Source: Anisus vortex (lineage: Eukaryota; Mollusca; Gastropoda; Planorbidae). From it: DNA of 64,000 nucleotides. The stretch spans positions 23,645,301 through 23,709,300 of the forward strand of contig OX421506.1 of assembly GCA_949126835.1 (NCBI GenBank). Reading direction: 5' to 3'. Positions within the stretch are counted from its first letter, which is position 1; each line of letters starts with the position of its first letter. Shown piece by piece: positions 34,401 to 45,744 of this stretch. The translations under genes were made by a program, and so were the position numbers. The notes beneath the pieces were generated by a model that saw only the letters and a program-made list of their open reading frames with translations, had not been told where the DNA came from and did no database searches.

Positions 34401-37400
34401 AAGTCCTGATTAAGTAATTTGAATTTGTATTTTGTAGGTGACATTGTCTGGACACTTTTCAAAGGGCCCCTTGAGGTTGTTGTTGGTGTAGCCTATGGTA
34501 TTGTTGGTGGATTTATACTCTGGTATATTCCTCAAAAATCTAGTGTAAGTAGTAGTAGTAGTACCATTTACTACAACACACAAAAAAAAAAACATCTCCT
34601 GACTAGACACTAAGAGCTATTTCCTATTAGTAGCTTATGTCAAACCAATTAAAAAAATTTATGTGTATATACCATTTTTTTTAGTTTCTAACCTGCTGTG
34701 GAAAAGTGCTAGTTAAGTTTTGGTTTGATTAGCTAATTAATTATGCCATAGCTAATTATGTCTTTGCATAGGGCACAGTGGCCGAGCGGCAGCGCGTTCA
34801 ACTGGCGATCCAAAGATTCTGGGTTCCGATCCTGGTGCTGGCTAGGATTTTCTCCCTGACTTGAGGGTGTCCCTGAGTTTACCCAGCTCTGATGGGTATC
34901 TGACACTAGTTGGGGTAAAGTAAAGGCGGCTGGCCTCAGAAACTGGTGAACGGTGCTGCACCAGCCCTATGATCAGTTTGGCATGAAGGGTACTTTACTT
35001 TACTTACTAATTATGTCTTTGCAAGGGTCTGGAGGTCTTCTTTCACTTAGCCCTGTTGGGTAAAGCAAAGATGCCTGGCCACACTATTACTATTCCTTTG
35101 TAAATTTTGTTAACCATCCCTTGTTAGCTCGTGTTTAAACCCAAGACTGTTAGAATGGCTAACCAAATGCACTGTAGAGATCTGCTAGACCCCAAACCCC
35201 TTGTATACCATGATCAAAGAAACTGTTGGCCTCTTCAGTCAAAGAAGTGTTCTTGGGCAAAAAAACAACTTAATAGCTAGCTAAGACGACGTTGCATACT
35301 AGTGGTAGAATGCTCAGATTGATGTAACGCAGGCCCTGGGTTTGAGTACTGGTAACGGATAAGATTTTTTTTTATTGCTTCTGGAAGATGTCCCTGAGTC
35401 TTCCTTGCTCTAATGGTCAATTGAGTTTAGTAAAGGGTAAAGTAAAGGTGGTTTGCGCATTTTAACGGCCATACAATTTCCTTGTACGCGGTGGCCAGTG
35501 GAAACTGTTGAACGCTACCTTACTAGCCCCATAGATCAAATTGGTCTAACGGGGAACTTAATAGCGCTGTCCTTAAGATAATCTATAAAAAAAAATAATA
35601 GCATTAGAAACATTTCGGTGATTAATGATTAATTTAATGCTCAAGTAGAAGCTCAACTTTGTCCACAGAAACATTTGCTGTTCTTCAGGTCAGTTCTGAT
35701 GATGACCCTGGGCCTGATGGCTATCTTTGGCAGCATCCACCTGCACTGGGCTGGGGCTGGCCCCCTAGCTGCCCTGACTGTGCCATTTGTGGCTGCTGTC
35801 AGGTGGAGGTCAGAGTTGAAAGAGCATCAACAGGTTTTTACCTTAACTTTTGGTATTGTCTAGTTTGTATTTTAACAGAAGAAAGAAACAAAATAAATAA
35901 GTTGCAATTGTCAGCAAGGTTATAGCATACCTGGGTGCCTATAATTTTTCATAGGCCTAGTCTTACTAGCTCAAAAGCGTATTTGAAGACCGTTGACCGT
36001 AATTTGACGCATAAGAAGCGTACAATTCGATCAGATAAAGTTAGACAACGTGACTATATATAGGTCTATATATATAGATAAATTGACATTAAAAAAGGCA
36101 TAAAATATAATGGAATTACCCATTACCGTATTTTACCATAAAAGCTTCTTACATTTTGTAAAAAAATTGACATAGTTTTCTTTGACCGTATTTTCATTAA
36201 AATTGTGCATTACACCATACAGAGGGTCTCAAAAGGTAGCGAGATTTGTTATAGTTATTTCAGTGTCACATGTCAGCGGTGTAGCCAGGATTGCCAGGGA
36301 AGGAGGGGTGTATGGACTTATGACCTATGGACCAACATGGTCTTAACTCATTCCGTGCGGGGGGTTTACCGCGTTTGTGCCAGGCCATTTTTAGGCCGCT
36401 ATAATTAATTTTTTTAGGGTGCCCGTATTTATTCATAAATTTCTAAAGGTATTTGTTTAGCAAGATACCTGTATTTCATATCAAATTAAAGGAAATTAAA
36501 CCGGAAATAATGATAAGTAGAAGTTCAAACAATTATAGTTACACCCTTATTAGTAATTTTTAGAGATCAAATTTTTTGTTTAACAAAAAAAGCAAAAAAA
36601 AATTGATCTTAACAGATTTTTATATGGTATGCGTAGCAGATATCCAATTTGGCTTGAAACCATTAAAAGTATATCTATTCCTGATCAGAATACATTTTGA
36701 ATTTTGAAAATATCCCATATAGTTACTGAGTTATAAGCATTTTTGTAATATTAGTATCAGCCTACAAAGCTGATCCTTTATATTTCTATATAGTTTACAT
36801 AGGCCTAGGCCTTACCACAAATGTCGGAATCTTTAATTAGTAAATAAACCGAAAGTCCTCAAAACCAGATTTAAATGATTTAAAATTATTATCTGATGAA
36901 TAGAATTTAATAATTAGCAATACAAGTTATTTTACTAGCAAATTTGACAAGCTCTAAGGCCTAGAAACATTTCGAGTAGGCATGGCTAACCTTTGTTTAC
37001 AAAAGTTTACACAGAAATCGATTCAAAATCTTCATTATTTTTTAAAAAACTGAAAGTAAACCAAGGAGAAAGGAAGCAGAAAGATTTGTCATTCGCTTGA
37101 GAATATAAAAAGTCGAATTAATAGGCTATAGCAACAAAATAAGCTATGAAAAACAAATCGACCATATATGGTGGATTGGCACGGAATGAGTTAAAGGGAT
37201 ACTTCAATTATAGATTTCTTTATTGTCAGTGTGACACAATATATAATTTATAAAACAATTTCCTTTTTACAGAACCCAATAGAGAATGTTCTTGGTGTTC
37301 TGTGGATGATATTTCAACCATTTCTTTTTGGGCTTATTGGGTCACAAGTGAAAATTATGAATTTGGACCTGGATATAGTTGGTAAGAAGATAATTCATCT

Positions 37401-40400
37401 GGATAAAAAAAATCTTTCTCAATTCAGAATATCTAAATTACTTATTTGATGTCAATTTTATAAGAAAAGACTTAAAAAAAATTTTGGATGTAAAAATATT
37501 TGGCTTGCATTACATGGTATATTATTTTGGTTTCACTTTCATTCATATTTTATCAAATACTTTTAATTGTGCCTCTGAAGATAAAAGTATATGCATTTAT
37601 ATACCGAATGGATATTCTTTAAACTAAATTATCCATTGGAGCTGAAAGAATTTAAATATCTGATTTGGTGGTGAAAGCAAAAAAGTTATAGTTATAGTGT
37701 TCATGGGTGTGGATATTGCCTTTCACTGAAGTAATTATGGGATCAGTCATTTGATTGATTTGCCATTTATATTTAAATATTTGCATTTACTTGTAGTTGT
37801 GTCATTTAATATTCAGTGTGACTTCTTACCTCTTAGAATATTATACATGTCAGTGACCAGTATATCTTATGATATACCGGCATGCAATAATATTGTCTGC
37901 AAGTTAAGTTGAGAACTTCCGCCCGACAGTATGGCGTTAAAATATTCAGTGAAGCCAAGTAAAATTAATATAGATCTATATTGAGTATTGTATAACTACA
38001 ATTCCTAAATTCTGATTCATAGAAGAATATATGTCTGTGTTTTATGCTTTGAAAATAAAGTATTGAAGTAAGTGTAAAGAACATTGTTATTTCGTCATTT
38101 CAAGTTGATATATGATATATGAATAATGACTCGCAGTTGTGAAGTCAATTGAATAATAATGAAACTGGAAATAAATGTTTAGCTGCCCATACATACACGC
38201 GACCATAATAATAATATATAATGGGCACTAACAATGGGGTTTTGGATAGTGTGAGAAAATTGACTTAATTTTAAGTTGGCGCCAGGTAGATCGATCCTCT
38301 GCTTTCCACTACCAGTCATTTGTGTTTATGCTGGCTGCTCTCATGTCCCTCTGGCAGACATCTTTGTAATGGAGGCGTGGGTGACCTTTTTTTCTCTTTC
38401 CAGATGCCAATTCTCCATATAGGAGGTCCTTAGGGATTCTACCTGGACTTTCTATATAGGCTTAAGTATACACAACCAGGCATTAAAACATTGTAGACTG
38501 GTATAAATTAGTTTGCTAATTTTCTGTAAAGTTTGGGAAAGTCTTGTGAGTAGTTTGGTTTGGTAATTTTAAAACGATTTTTAGAGAACCCTGAGCTAGA
38601 TCCATGCAAATGTAATTAAAATCTGTAGGATTCATTTTGTTTTGTATGTTAACCCTTATTGTAATGACCTACTTATTTGCGATGTATACCTTCAGTCCCA
38701 GCCATTATATTACTAATTATTCCCTCCATCCCAGACATTATTTCCAGAATGGCTGAGACATCGATAGGGTTCCGAAATTATTTTATTACTTTTTTGTTGG
38801 TAAAAATTGATGATAACACGAAGAGAGTAAATTGCCAGAAACATAATAACTTTACTTATTAGAATAATCTAATTCATGAAGTAATTGTATTCATTCATAA
38901 TAATAATTCATAAGAAAAAGTCGCATCAACATTCACCGCCATATTGACGGAAGGTAATTCCATAGCGTCCATTAGGACAGCACTTTCAATTTCACAAAAA
39001 AAAATCAATAATTGGTCAATTTTCATAATTTTAAAAGCGAACTAAAATTCAACTATTCAGCTATCGAATAAATATTCTGCCAGAGACTATGGTGAAAAGT
39101 CAAATCCCTATTTTTGATCTTTAAATAGACACCCTTCCTTGATGCATATATACGCGGCAGGGATCCAGGAGATTTCTTATTTGGAGGGAAATATATGTGT
39201 CCGGGTTTGAGGGAGAGAAATAGTTAAAGGAAAATATACACGACAGGGACTGTAAGGGTTAATATAGACCAATTACAGTTTAGATTTACTGCAATATGTG
39301 GTGATTCAGTTTTACTTTTATTTATCACTGGCACATCCGCACTTTAAATTTTTCTGAACCTGGCAAGAAGAATTTGAATTTTACTTGATGATATTTATAG
39401 TACAGTGAACCCTAGTTTACCGCGGTAGATAGGTTCACAGACTGGCCGTGTTAGATGAAAATCTGCAAATAAGGGACACCATATTTACAGTATTTATTTA
39501 ACAGGTATACTGACTTTTAAAACCCTCACTTTTACGTGCTGTTAACAAACCACCCATTACAGTAATGTACAAATATCTACAATATGTACCTACAGTACAC
39601 AGGCATAAATGTTTTTCAATAAAGCAATAATTTCCGAAAAATCCGCAATATATTTTCTCATATAATATAATTTAAAAATCTGCGAAGTCGTGCATCCGCG
39701 AATGTCAAACCGCAAAGTAGTGAAGGTTCACTGGATTGATGTTTTTCTCTCTATCCAATCCTTTGTTAAAACATATTTTCTTTTTTTTTTCCAATACTTT
39801 TTCTTACAGGTCTAGGTATTGCTGTTCTAGTTACTGGACTGACGGCCAGAATTCTGGTCTCATTTTTTACAGTGTTCTTCACCACCCTGAACTTCAAGGA
39901 AAGGTTTTTTGTGGCGGTAGCTTGGCTGCCCAAGGCTACAGTTCAGGTAACACTGGCACATGTAGCCGAAGTTTTATAATGATCAGCACACTAACAAAAG
40001 GCATTCACAAACATTTTATATGCTTTAAGGTGCAAACAGCACTTGGTAAAAACATCTGATGGGGTTGAGAAAAGCTAAGGAAAAAAATACAGCAGCTTTA
40101 AAAAAAAATTTACTTTGTTGTTCTCCATGCTAATTTTTTAGTATTTGTATTGACTGATCACATTAAGTACTAGCACAAATAAATGTGATTTGGTGAGATC
40201 ACACATTACTTCAGGCTGACTTGAGAACCTTTCCTCGAACCAATTATCAGAGTGTCAAGGGGTTCTGACCAATCATACTCAGACTTAAGAACGGACATAA
40301 TAGGCTAAAGCAATACATAAAGGTACAAATCTGGACAGGTGAAATGTGCCCTTGCGGCATTTCTCCAGAAGGTGAAATGTGCCCTTGCGGCATTTCTCCA

Positions 40401-41554
40401 GAAGGTGAAATGTGCCCTTGCGGCATTTCTCCAGAAGGTGAAATGTGCCCTTGTGGCATTTCTCCAGAAGTTGAAATGTGCCCTTGCGGCATTGCTCCAG
40501 AAAAGGCAGAGCATGTGCTTCAGACCCTGCTGTACCACTCCTACATATGGCCCCCAAGAAATGTGCCAGTTCACCACATGACTTGCAATCTGAACATGCT
40601 GCACCTTTTGACTTTTTATGTTGGGGCTTCGGGAACATAATGGATATGTGTTTAAGGTACTTTGGTGCAGTGAGTGATAAGCTGTGGTACAATGAGGGCT
40701 TGTATTCTCCGTGGGCTACCCTGGTAGCATATACCGTCAACCACCACACAAGTGAACATGGAATATTGGTGTTTAGACTTTAGTGTTGTCCGTGCATATG
40801 TCTGTATGATGAACATCTGGCTCTAGGCTACTAGCCTGAAGAAGAACAACTGTAAGAGTTGGTTATTGATGAAGGTCAACAACAGATTCCTTTGATGTAT
40901 TGTCAGCATTATTTACACATGCATACAAAATACAATCATTTACCTATTTAAACACATAGATTTTTTCCAGCTAAATTGCTTACTTTATTTCTAACTGTTC
41001 TGTTTCTGACTATATTTCCAAAACAACCTGTTTCTTCTTCTTTTCTTTTTGCATGTCTGTTTTTTGTTTTACTTCTAAATGAATGGTATATGGGGCCTTA
41101 TTTTACAGGCTGCTATTGGAACTGTTGCATATGAGTTGGCCAAGAAACAAAAAGATTCTAAATCAGAAAAACTTGGGGAACAGGTATTGTGTAAAGATAT
41201 TATCTATATATATAAATTAGACAGTGTGTGTTTTATCTGACTTCCATTGGTTTATTTAAAGACAACCTTATTGTTTCTTATATTACTTTGTGATCTCGCT
41301 TCTGCTATATGACTTCCCTAGAAAAGTAACACTCCTGAGCATTGACATCGTTTTATCGTTTTCAGGTCCTGAATCTGGCGGTGCTGTCCATTCTGCTCAC
41401 TGCGCCTCTTGGCGCGCTTCTCATATCTCTGCTAGGCCCGCGGCTACTTAAGCAAACACAAAGCCCCTGTCCAGAAAACGGAGGAATGGTCAAAGGCATA
41501 GAAGAAGAGAAAGAAGAAGATGAGGAAACACAAGAAGCTAAGACAGATCTGTGA
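28431..41554 (+). CDS. SLC9B2: Sodium/hydrogen exchanger 9B2-like (NHA2), complete in ten coding exons
   Basis: Exons: 28431-28869, 30328-30415, 32075-32257, 33649-33824, 34438-34544, 35669-35833, 37273-37381, 39810-39946, 41109-41183, 41366-41554. Phases agree throughout and give 555 residues; human NHA2 is about 537. The family exchanges Na+ or Li+ for H+ across plasma or organelle membranes. About 90 polar N-terminal residues precede the first membrane helix (MGGLIFMIIISGSFWATLY). Family hallmarks are VILTRAGFGLDPKAL (exon 3), VSPAVIVPSML and VDDILAITGFG (exon 4; Asp277-Asp278 match the transport-site pair of human NHA2), IFQPFLFGLIG (exon 7), AWLPKATVQAAIG (exons 8-9) and LLTAPLGALLISLLGPRLL (exon 10), then an acidic tail. 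The ATG has A at -3, and a splice acceptor at 28414-28415 implies an upstream 5' UTR exon. Donors of exons 4 (gtcatt) and 6 (gttttt) are weak. The 9B1 paralogue is the main alternative. Confidence 0.95.
28905..29035 (-). mobile_element. SINE family 1 fragment in SLC9B2 intron 1
   Basis: agatcaaattgatccattagg, cagtttctgcagccatgg and ttgtgtggccatcacaatgc match the family's 3' half in reverse. It starts 35 bp after the end of exon 1. Confidence 0.7.
30005..30150 (-). mobile_element. Decayed SINE family 1 fragment in intron 1
   Basis: gattgtgtgttcagcacaatg and tttgccaacctcaggtagcc follow the family order in reverse with many changes. Confidence 0.45.
30557..30618. repeat. 22-bp tandem repeat, about three copies
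   Basis: Unit tctcatttacatgcttataa plus tg, nearly perfect, in SLC9B2 intron 2. Confidence 0.85.
30935..31520. repeat. About 178-bp tandem repeat, two good copies and one decayed
   Basis: aattagctacagataaacat at 31161 and aattagctagagataaacat at 31339 start two near-identical units that end in ttttgactatccctggctta. A decayed copy begins near 30938. The short motif caagctaaattccccggcg precedes the array at 31109. Intron 2 of SLC9B2. Confidence 0.75.
31676..31770 (-). mobile_element. tRNA-like SINE head, third type
   Basis: On the minus strand: ttagctgagtggttagcgta (box A) and gacctgagtttgattcccc (box B). The spacing fits a tRNA-derived promoter, but no complete cloverleaf is evident. Flanking SINE body not defined. 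Confidence 0.45.
32465..32705 (-). mobile_element. LINE 3' end with hairpin tail
   Basis: The minus strand encodes FLVPCARTNAYKYSFFSSGI then RAWNWLP and LTSFKKLIKMQV with a stop, followed by a 3' UTR containing ggaccatggatgtgcaataa and the palindrome CTTCTATATAGAAG then GAGCCGC. It lies in SLC9B2 intron 3. Related coding ends: 318-520 and 8396-8545. Confidence 0.75.
33125..33240 (-). mobile_element. Decayed SINE family 1 fragment in intron 3
   Basis: aagtggccagcacaataccc, agccttctttactttcctca and gtatccatccgagctggatg keep the family order in reverse orientation. Confidence 0.5.
34772..35008 (+). mobile_element. tRNA-derived SINE, family 1, in intron 5
   Basis: ggcacagtggccgagcggca (box A), gggttccgatcctggtgctg (box B), tttacccagctctgatgggt, ggggtaaagtaaaggcggct and a ctttactttact tail. 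About 30 bases of the body (tgtgcatagtttggccacac region) are missing. Confidence 0.8.
35288..35560 (+). mobile_element. SINE family 1, second copy in intron 5
   Basis: ctgggtttgagtactggtaa (decayed box B), gatgtccctgagtcttcctt, agggtaaagtaaaggtggtt, gcggtggccagtggaaactg. Diverged but near full length. It ends about 110 bp before exon 6. Confidence 0.65.
36347..37190. mobile_element. piggyBac-like MITE with TTAA duplication, intron 6
   Basis: 844 bp with perfect 12-bp inverted ends CTCATTCCGTGC, flanked by TTAA at 36343-36346 and 37191-37194. No transposase sequence. TTAA duplication is diagnostic for the piggyBac superfamily. Confidence 0.8.
38280..38460 (-). mobile_element. LINE 3' fragment, third type, intron 7
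   Basis: The minus strand encodes GRIPKDLLYGELASGKRKKG, then HPRLHYKDVCQRDMRAASIN, with a stop after NDW. This is the RLPKxLLYGELxxGKRxxGRPxLRxKDxCKRD block at the end of many invertebrate reverse transcriptases. Confidence 0.75.
38653..39258. mobile_element. piggyBac-like MITE, intron 7
   Basis: Starts CCCTTATTGTAATG and ends GGGACTGTAAGGG, flanked by TTAA (38649-38652 and 39259-39262). The right 300 bp (tagcgtccattaggacagc, attcaactattcagctatcg, agacacccttccttgatg) match 41654-41880. Confidence 0.65.
39403..39733. mobile_element. TIR element CAGTGAACC, intron 7
   Basis: cagtgaaccctagtttaccg then cggt at the left; accgcaaagtagtgaaggtt then cactg at the right, forming imperfect inverted ends of about 25 bp. 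It sits 77 bp before exon 8. Superfamily not assigned and no clear target duplication. Confidence 0.6.
40338..40650 (+). mobile_element. LINE fragment with a 33-bp internal tandem repeat, intron 8
   Basis: Five 33-bp units (40338-40502) each encode GEMCPCGISPE, the last as CPCGIAPE, running on into KAEHVLQTLLYHS. CPCGxxxExxEHxLxxC is a Cys/His motif near the end of several invertebrate LINE reverse transcriptases. The array is therefore probably an expansion within LINE coding sequence. Because 33 is divisible by three, every frame remains open and produces spurious ORFs on both strands. Confidence 0.6.
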
Positions 41555-41653
41555 ACACAGTTGGCTGATGAAAGCATATGCATATCTTATTTAAAGTTGA
41601 AGCCTGTTATGGTTATTGTATAAGAATTTATTCAGCCTGAGACATAGGGTTAA

Positions 41654-41880
41654 CCCTTCCCGTATCGACCAACTTTTCAGTAGCGTCCATTAAGAACGCA
41701 CTTTCAAATTAATAAAAAAAACTCAGTAATTGGTAAATTTTTGTAATTTAAAATTCAACTATTCAGCTATCAAATAAATATTCTGCTCAAGACTATGGTG
41801 AAAGAGGTCAAATCCTCTATTTTGTTCTTTAAACAGACACCCTTCCTTGAGGAAAATATACGCGTCTGAGACTGTAAGGG
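41654..41880. mobile_element. piggyBac-like MITE just after the SLC9B2 stop
   Basis: Starts after TTAA (41650-41653) with CCCTTCCCGTATCG and ends GAGACTGTAAGGG, followed by ATAA, a decayed TTAA. It is an internally shortened relative of 38653-39258. Confidence 0.65.
41711..41716 (+). promoter_or_regulatory. Candidate poly(A) signal of SLC9B2-like gene
   Basis: AATAAA 157 bases after the stop codon; I see no earlier AATAAA or ATTAAA. It lies inside the MITE 41654-41880. Another AATAAA is at about 41768. Use is unproven. Confidence 0.35.
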
Positions 41881-41884
41881 ATAA

Positions 41885-43665
41885 GATCCATGTTCAGGGA
41901 TGTGGAGGGTGTAATTATTGTTCTGTGGGCATTGGGTGGTGTTTGGTCTTCTAACACAATCTCATGCTTGTAGTAGCTTGCTTTGGTTCACCCTCTGTCT
42001 TGTATCAATACTAGTATATTTTTTTTTATCACTATGCAAGCCGCAATGTAACTTCGCTAGTCAAGATAGTCTCAAATGTTTTTATTATTTTACTTTATAC
42101 TGGAGAATATTGAATCCAATGTACAATTATTTATTAAGGAAAATGTTTGTATACAACTTTTTAAAACATATTTTTAAGTTCAGCTGGCTGTACAATTTTA
42201 CAGGTATTTTATTGAGCTGACACTATATATATGCATGCTTAATTTTTGTTTTAGAATAAAGGGAATGGGGGAAATAGAAATGGTAATGTATTCATTCTGG
42301 ATCAAAGTTAGCAAATGCTGGGTCGGCGACCGGTTGCCGGCTTGTAAAAGTTTAATAACCGGGTAACAAAATAAAATAGAAGTGTTTAACTACCGCGACT
42401 GAATGCGGCATACCCCCCCCCCACCATACTAATGCGCACAAAAGCTGCCGCCACGTGTGTGACTAACCTATTGTCGTTTCTTGATTTTTTTTCGACATGC
42501 GTTCCAGGGTTTTTATTTACTACAAGCACTGCTTTTAAAAAGTAGGAATATAGTCTGTTTTGTTAATAAAAACCGGATGTTTTTATCTAGTTTTGTTTTT
42601 TTGCGATGCGTGTTCAAAGTACAGGTATTTTTCACTGGCCTTTCGTCTTGTAAAGCTTTTTTTATAGCCTTCGTCTTTAATTTTTTATTTTATTAATCAA
42701 TAGCTCTATACCTCCAAATATAACATTTAACAACAGTTCTGATAATAAGGATGCTGCAGATATAGACTTAGATGAATTTCCATTTCAACGCGATTTTTGG
42801 GCTTGATGATACTTTATCGGACTTTGACGCTAGGGCTAGTGAAAATATTTAGCCAAATCCTAGGGTCTCAACACTCAGCGAATGATTCTACCGATAATTT
42901 GGCATTTTTTATGTATAAAAGGATACATTTCCAGAAAGCTAAGATATTTATCTATTTTATGATGTAATTTTTATTCACTTTGGGGAATATTTAGTCATAA
43001 AAAAAAATATTAAAAAATTATTTACTAAATTTAATGCGGAGTTCCTTCCCTTTAGCTAGTATTTTCAGGGGTGTCTTCGGAAACTAGGTTAGTAGCAAAT
43101 GAGTTAAAATCAAAATCAAGATTCTTGCAAATTACTAGACCTATCTATATTTTGTAATCATTCAAACCCTATTGTAGATACAGCAATTAAAAGTAGATCT
43201 CACCAGTCTTAAAAATACTGTGTGGGGAATTCATCTTTGTTATCTGTTACTTAAGTAAAAGTATACAAATATTACTGTGCTAGAAAAAAATAGTTTTTGG
43301 TAATGCTGCTTTGGACTCTTGATATAAAAGGGAAACTACCAAGCTAAAGTCAAATTTGGGCTTTTGTTTTGTTTAACTCCCTTTGCAGTCACTAGCTTTA
43401 CCTCTGGGATTTTATGATTAGCTTTTTATCAATGGAGTTTTATTGTTGTTATAATTTTAGTCTTGGAAAGAAACCTTGTTTTAAACAAAAAGTTGTTTTT
43501 ACTTGACCCATATCTTGCTGCTCATCATTTTTTGACAAAAATTTTTTTTTTTATGTTGTATTTTTGCCAATATAGCTTTGTATAAGTTAAGTGAAGGTAA
43601 CAATGTAAAGCATCGATCTCAGGAAGCTATCAATGATGACAGTTTGGGCCATGACAAATAGAGTG
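41885..43665. other. Intergenic, nothing recognised
   Basis: AT-rich, with an AATAAA near 42254 and a GGGTCGGCGACC motif near 42320 that resembles a hAT end without a partner. No gene seen. Confidence 0.35.
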
Positions 43666-43670
43666 TGGAC

Positions 43671-44044
43671 CAGTAGCGTAGCAATAGAATGTGGAGGGCG
43701 TGTGTAGCAATAGAATGTGGAGGGCGTAGCAATAGAATGTGGAGGGCATGTGTAGCAATAGAATGTGGAGGGAGTGTGTAGCAATAGAATGTGGAGGGCG
43801 TGTGTAGCAATAGAATGTGGAGGGCGTAGCAATAGAATGTGGAAGGCGTAGCAATAGAATGTATAGGGCTTAGCAATAGAATGTGGAGGATGTGCACTGC
43901 ATTATTACAAGGGCCGGGAATAGGGGTGCGGGTCAGTAGGCCACTGGCAGAAAGCTGAGCCAATTTCTACTTTGAAACTTGTAAATGAAAGGACCTACCA
44001 ACAATTCTCCACGCTAGGTCCCCCACCCCCTAGCTACGCCACTG
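43671..44044. mobile_element. CAGTGGCGTAGC-type MITE with internal minisatellite
   Basis: Left end cagtagcgtagcaatag; right end ccctagctacgccactg, the inverse of CAGTGGCGTAGCTAGGG. Between them lies the tandem repeat at 43677-43890. The same terminus occurs at 12785 and 15227. Superfamily not assigned. Confidence 0.6.
43677..43890. repeat. 22/26-bp minisatellite, about nine units
   Basis: Unit gtagcaatagaatgtggagg then gc, with or without an extra gtgt or atgt. Long and short units alternate irregularly. Unit starts resemble the MITE end (gcgtagcaatag). The apparent minus-strand HSIATHALHILLL peptides are translation of this repeat. Confidence 0.85.
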
Positions 44045-45490
44045 GTAAGGGCCTTAAGTATTGACCATGACTAAAACTAATAATAAACTGTCTCCCCTCA
44101 AAATGGCAATTAACTTTAAATAGTAACACCTGACGTGATCCATGATATTAAAAAACAATTATTTTTTTTCATTTCATATTTGCAAATAAGCATGATCAGC
44201 CACTTTGTTCTATTGGGTTAATTTTAGTTACTATTGGCAACTGCATTTGGAAGTGGGGCGACAAGATGGCATTGAAATCATATTGATGGGCCCTACTTGA
44301 GGGCCCAACCTCTTTATCTTTAACCCTAGGAAGTGAAAATCCATGCTCCATGTAACTGGACGCAAAAGCTGAAAAATATCTTTATCCTGTGGCAACTTTA
44401 AAAAAAAATATTTTACTGCAGAAGGGGGATATAAAATCACTGTGATTGTTATTGATAACACTTAAGCCTTGTCCATAAAAAATTACAATTGTTTGTGTAA
44501 AATATTCTGGGCTTTTAAGTTGACAGTTGAAACTAGTTTTTATCTTTAAGGGTAGGGGAGCCAGTAGAGAGCTCTTTTTTTTATTTGTGCACGCATCATG
44601 ACCATTTTTGGTATATAGATAGTATAAGCAGGTCTGAGTAAGCATACCATAAAAAAATAATTTCTGATGGTTGTGATGGGAATGGCGGTCATTTTGGATT
44701 TTTTAATTAACGATTTACCACGCAATACAAAATGTATCAACTTGATTATTTATCAAGATAATGTATTGCAATTTGGCAGAAATATTTATAAGCTATATCT
44801 TTATAAAATTTGTGGATGAAATTTGGTTAAATTGATAAATAAAATTTATATGAATTTTTTAGCAGGACATATGAAAAAAATTTATTTAATTGCAATTTTT
44901 TAAAATTAAAATTTAATTTAAGGAAAACTATAACTCATATCAAAAATTCATCCTGTAACTATAATTATTAACATGTAATAAATGTATGTAAAAAATTTCA
45001 TAAAGATTGGTTCATAAATAAGAAAGTTAATACAAAAAGAAGAAAAAGTAGTATTTTGAGAAAAACCGGAAAAACTGACAATTTTAGGGAAAAAAATAAT
45101 TTGGGAGTAAAATTGAAAAATGCTATTTTCTCATCTATTTCTTAATTGTTTGTTGTAAGATTTTTCCCCCACAAAGACAAGATGTTAACCTTTAATTTGA
45201 TGTATATTAATAAATAATTAAACTCATTTTTTATATTACTATAGTGTAAATATGTTTAAAAAAATAAAATAAACTTCTGATGTATACCTATTACAAATGC
45301 AATTTATACATTTAAATAATGTTACTAAAGTTTCCGAACTATATGTTTTAGATCCAGGAATAGTTAAAGTATACAACTTAGGCAAAAACTTAAATATTGA
45401 ATTTTCTGGCATTTAGATCAATTTCACTGCCGTCCCTACCCTTAAGTACTTTACAATTTTTAATGTATTTTAAGGTTGTTACTTTAATAC
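44045..45490. other. Intergenic, very AT-rich
   Basis: One short palindrome (gggccctacttgagggccc near 44288). No coding sequence or repeat family recognised. Confidence 0.35.
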
Positions 45491-45493
45491 TTA

Positions 45494-45742
45494 TGGGGCA
45501 CTATGGTCGGGCAGCAGCGGATTCGACAGGCCAACCGAATATGTCTTGGGTTTGAATCCAGGTGAGGGCTAGAATTTATTCCCGGGACTGGAGGGTGTCC
45601 CTGAGTCTATCCAGCTTTGATGGATACCTGACTTTAGTTGGAGTATTGTGCTGGCCACACATCGCTTAGTATGCCATGACCACAGAAACCGGTGAAAGCT
45701 GCTTCAACAGCCCTATAATCAATTTGTTCCAATGGGTACTTT
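45494..45742 (+). mobile_element. tRNA-derived SINE, family 1
   Basis: ggggcactatggtcgggcag (box A), gggtttgaatccaggtgagg (box B), gagggtgtccctgagtctat, ccagctttgatggatacctg, gtgctggccacacatcgctt, gggtactttact tail. It lacks the taaaggcggctg block. Confidence 0.8.
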
Positions 45743-45744
45743 AC

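Noticed and set aside
35689..35833. Exon 6 acceptor at cttcag (35687-35688)
   Set aside because: It leaves the wrong phase after exon 5; the acceptor at 35667-35668 keeps the frame and adds KHLLFFR, which fits the family.
40247..40783. Five overlapping open frames of 80-154 codons on both strands
   Set aside because: All run through the 33-bp tandem array, whose length keeps every frame open; no splice or family evidence for them as genes.
43587..43963. Minus-strand HILLL/HSIAT repeat proteins
   Set aside because: Translation of the 22/26-bp minisatellite in three frames.
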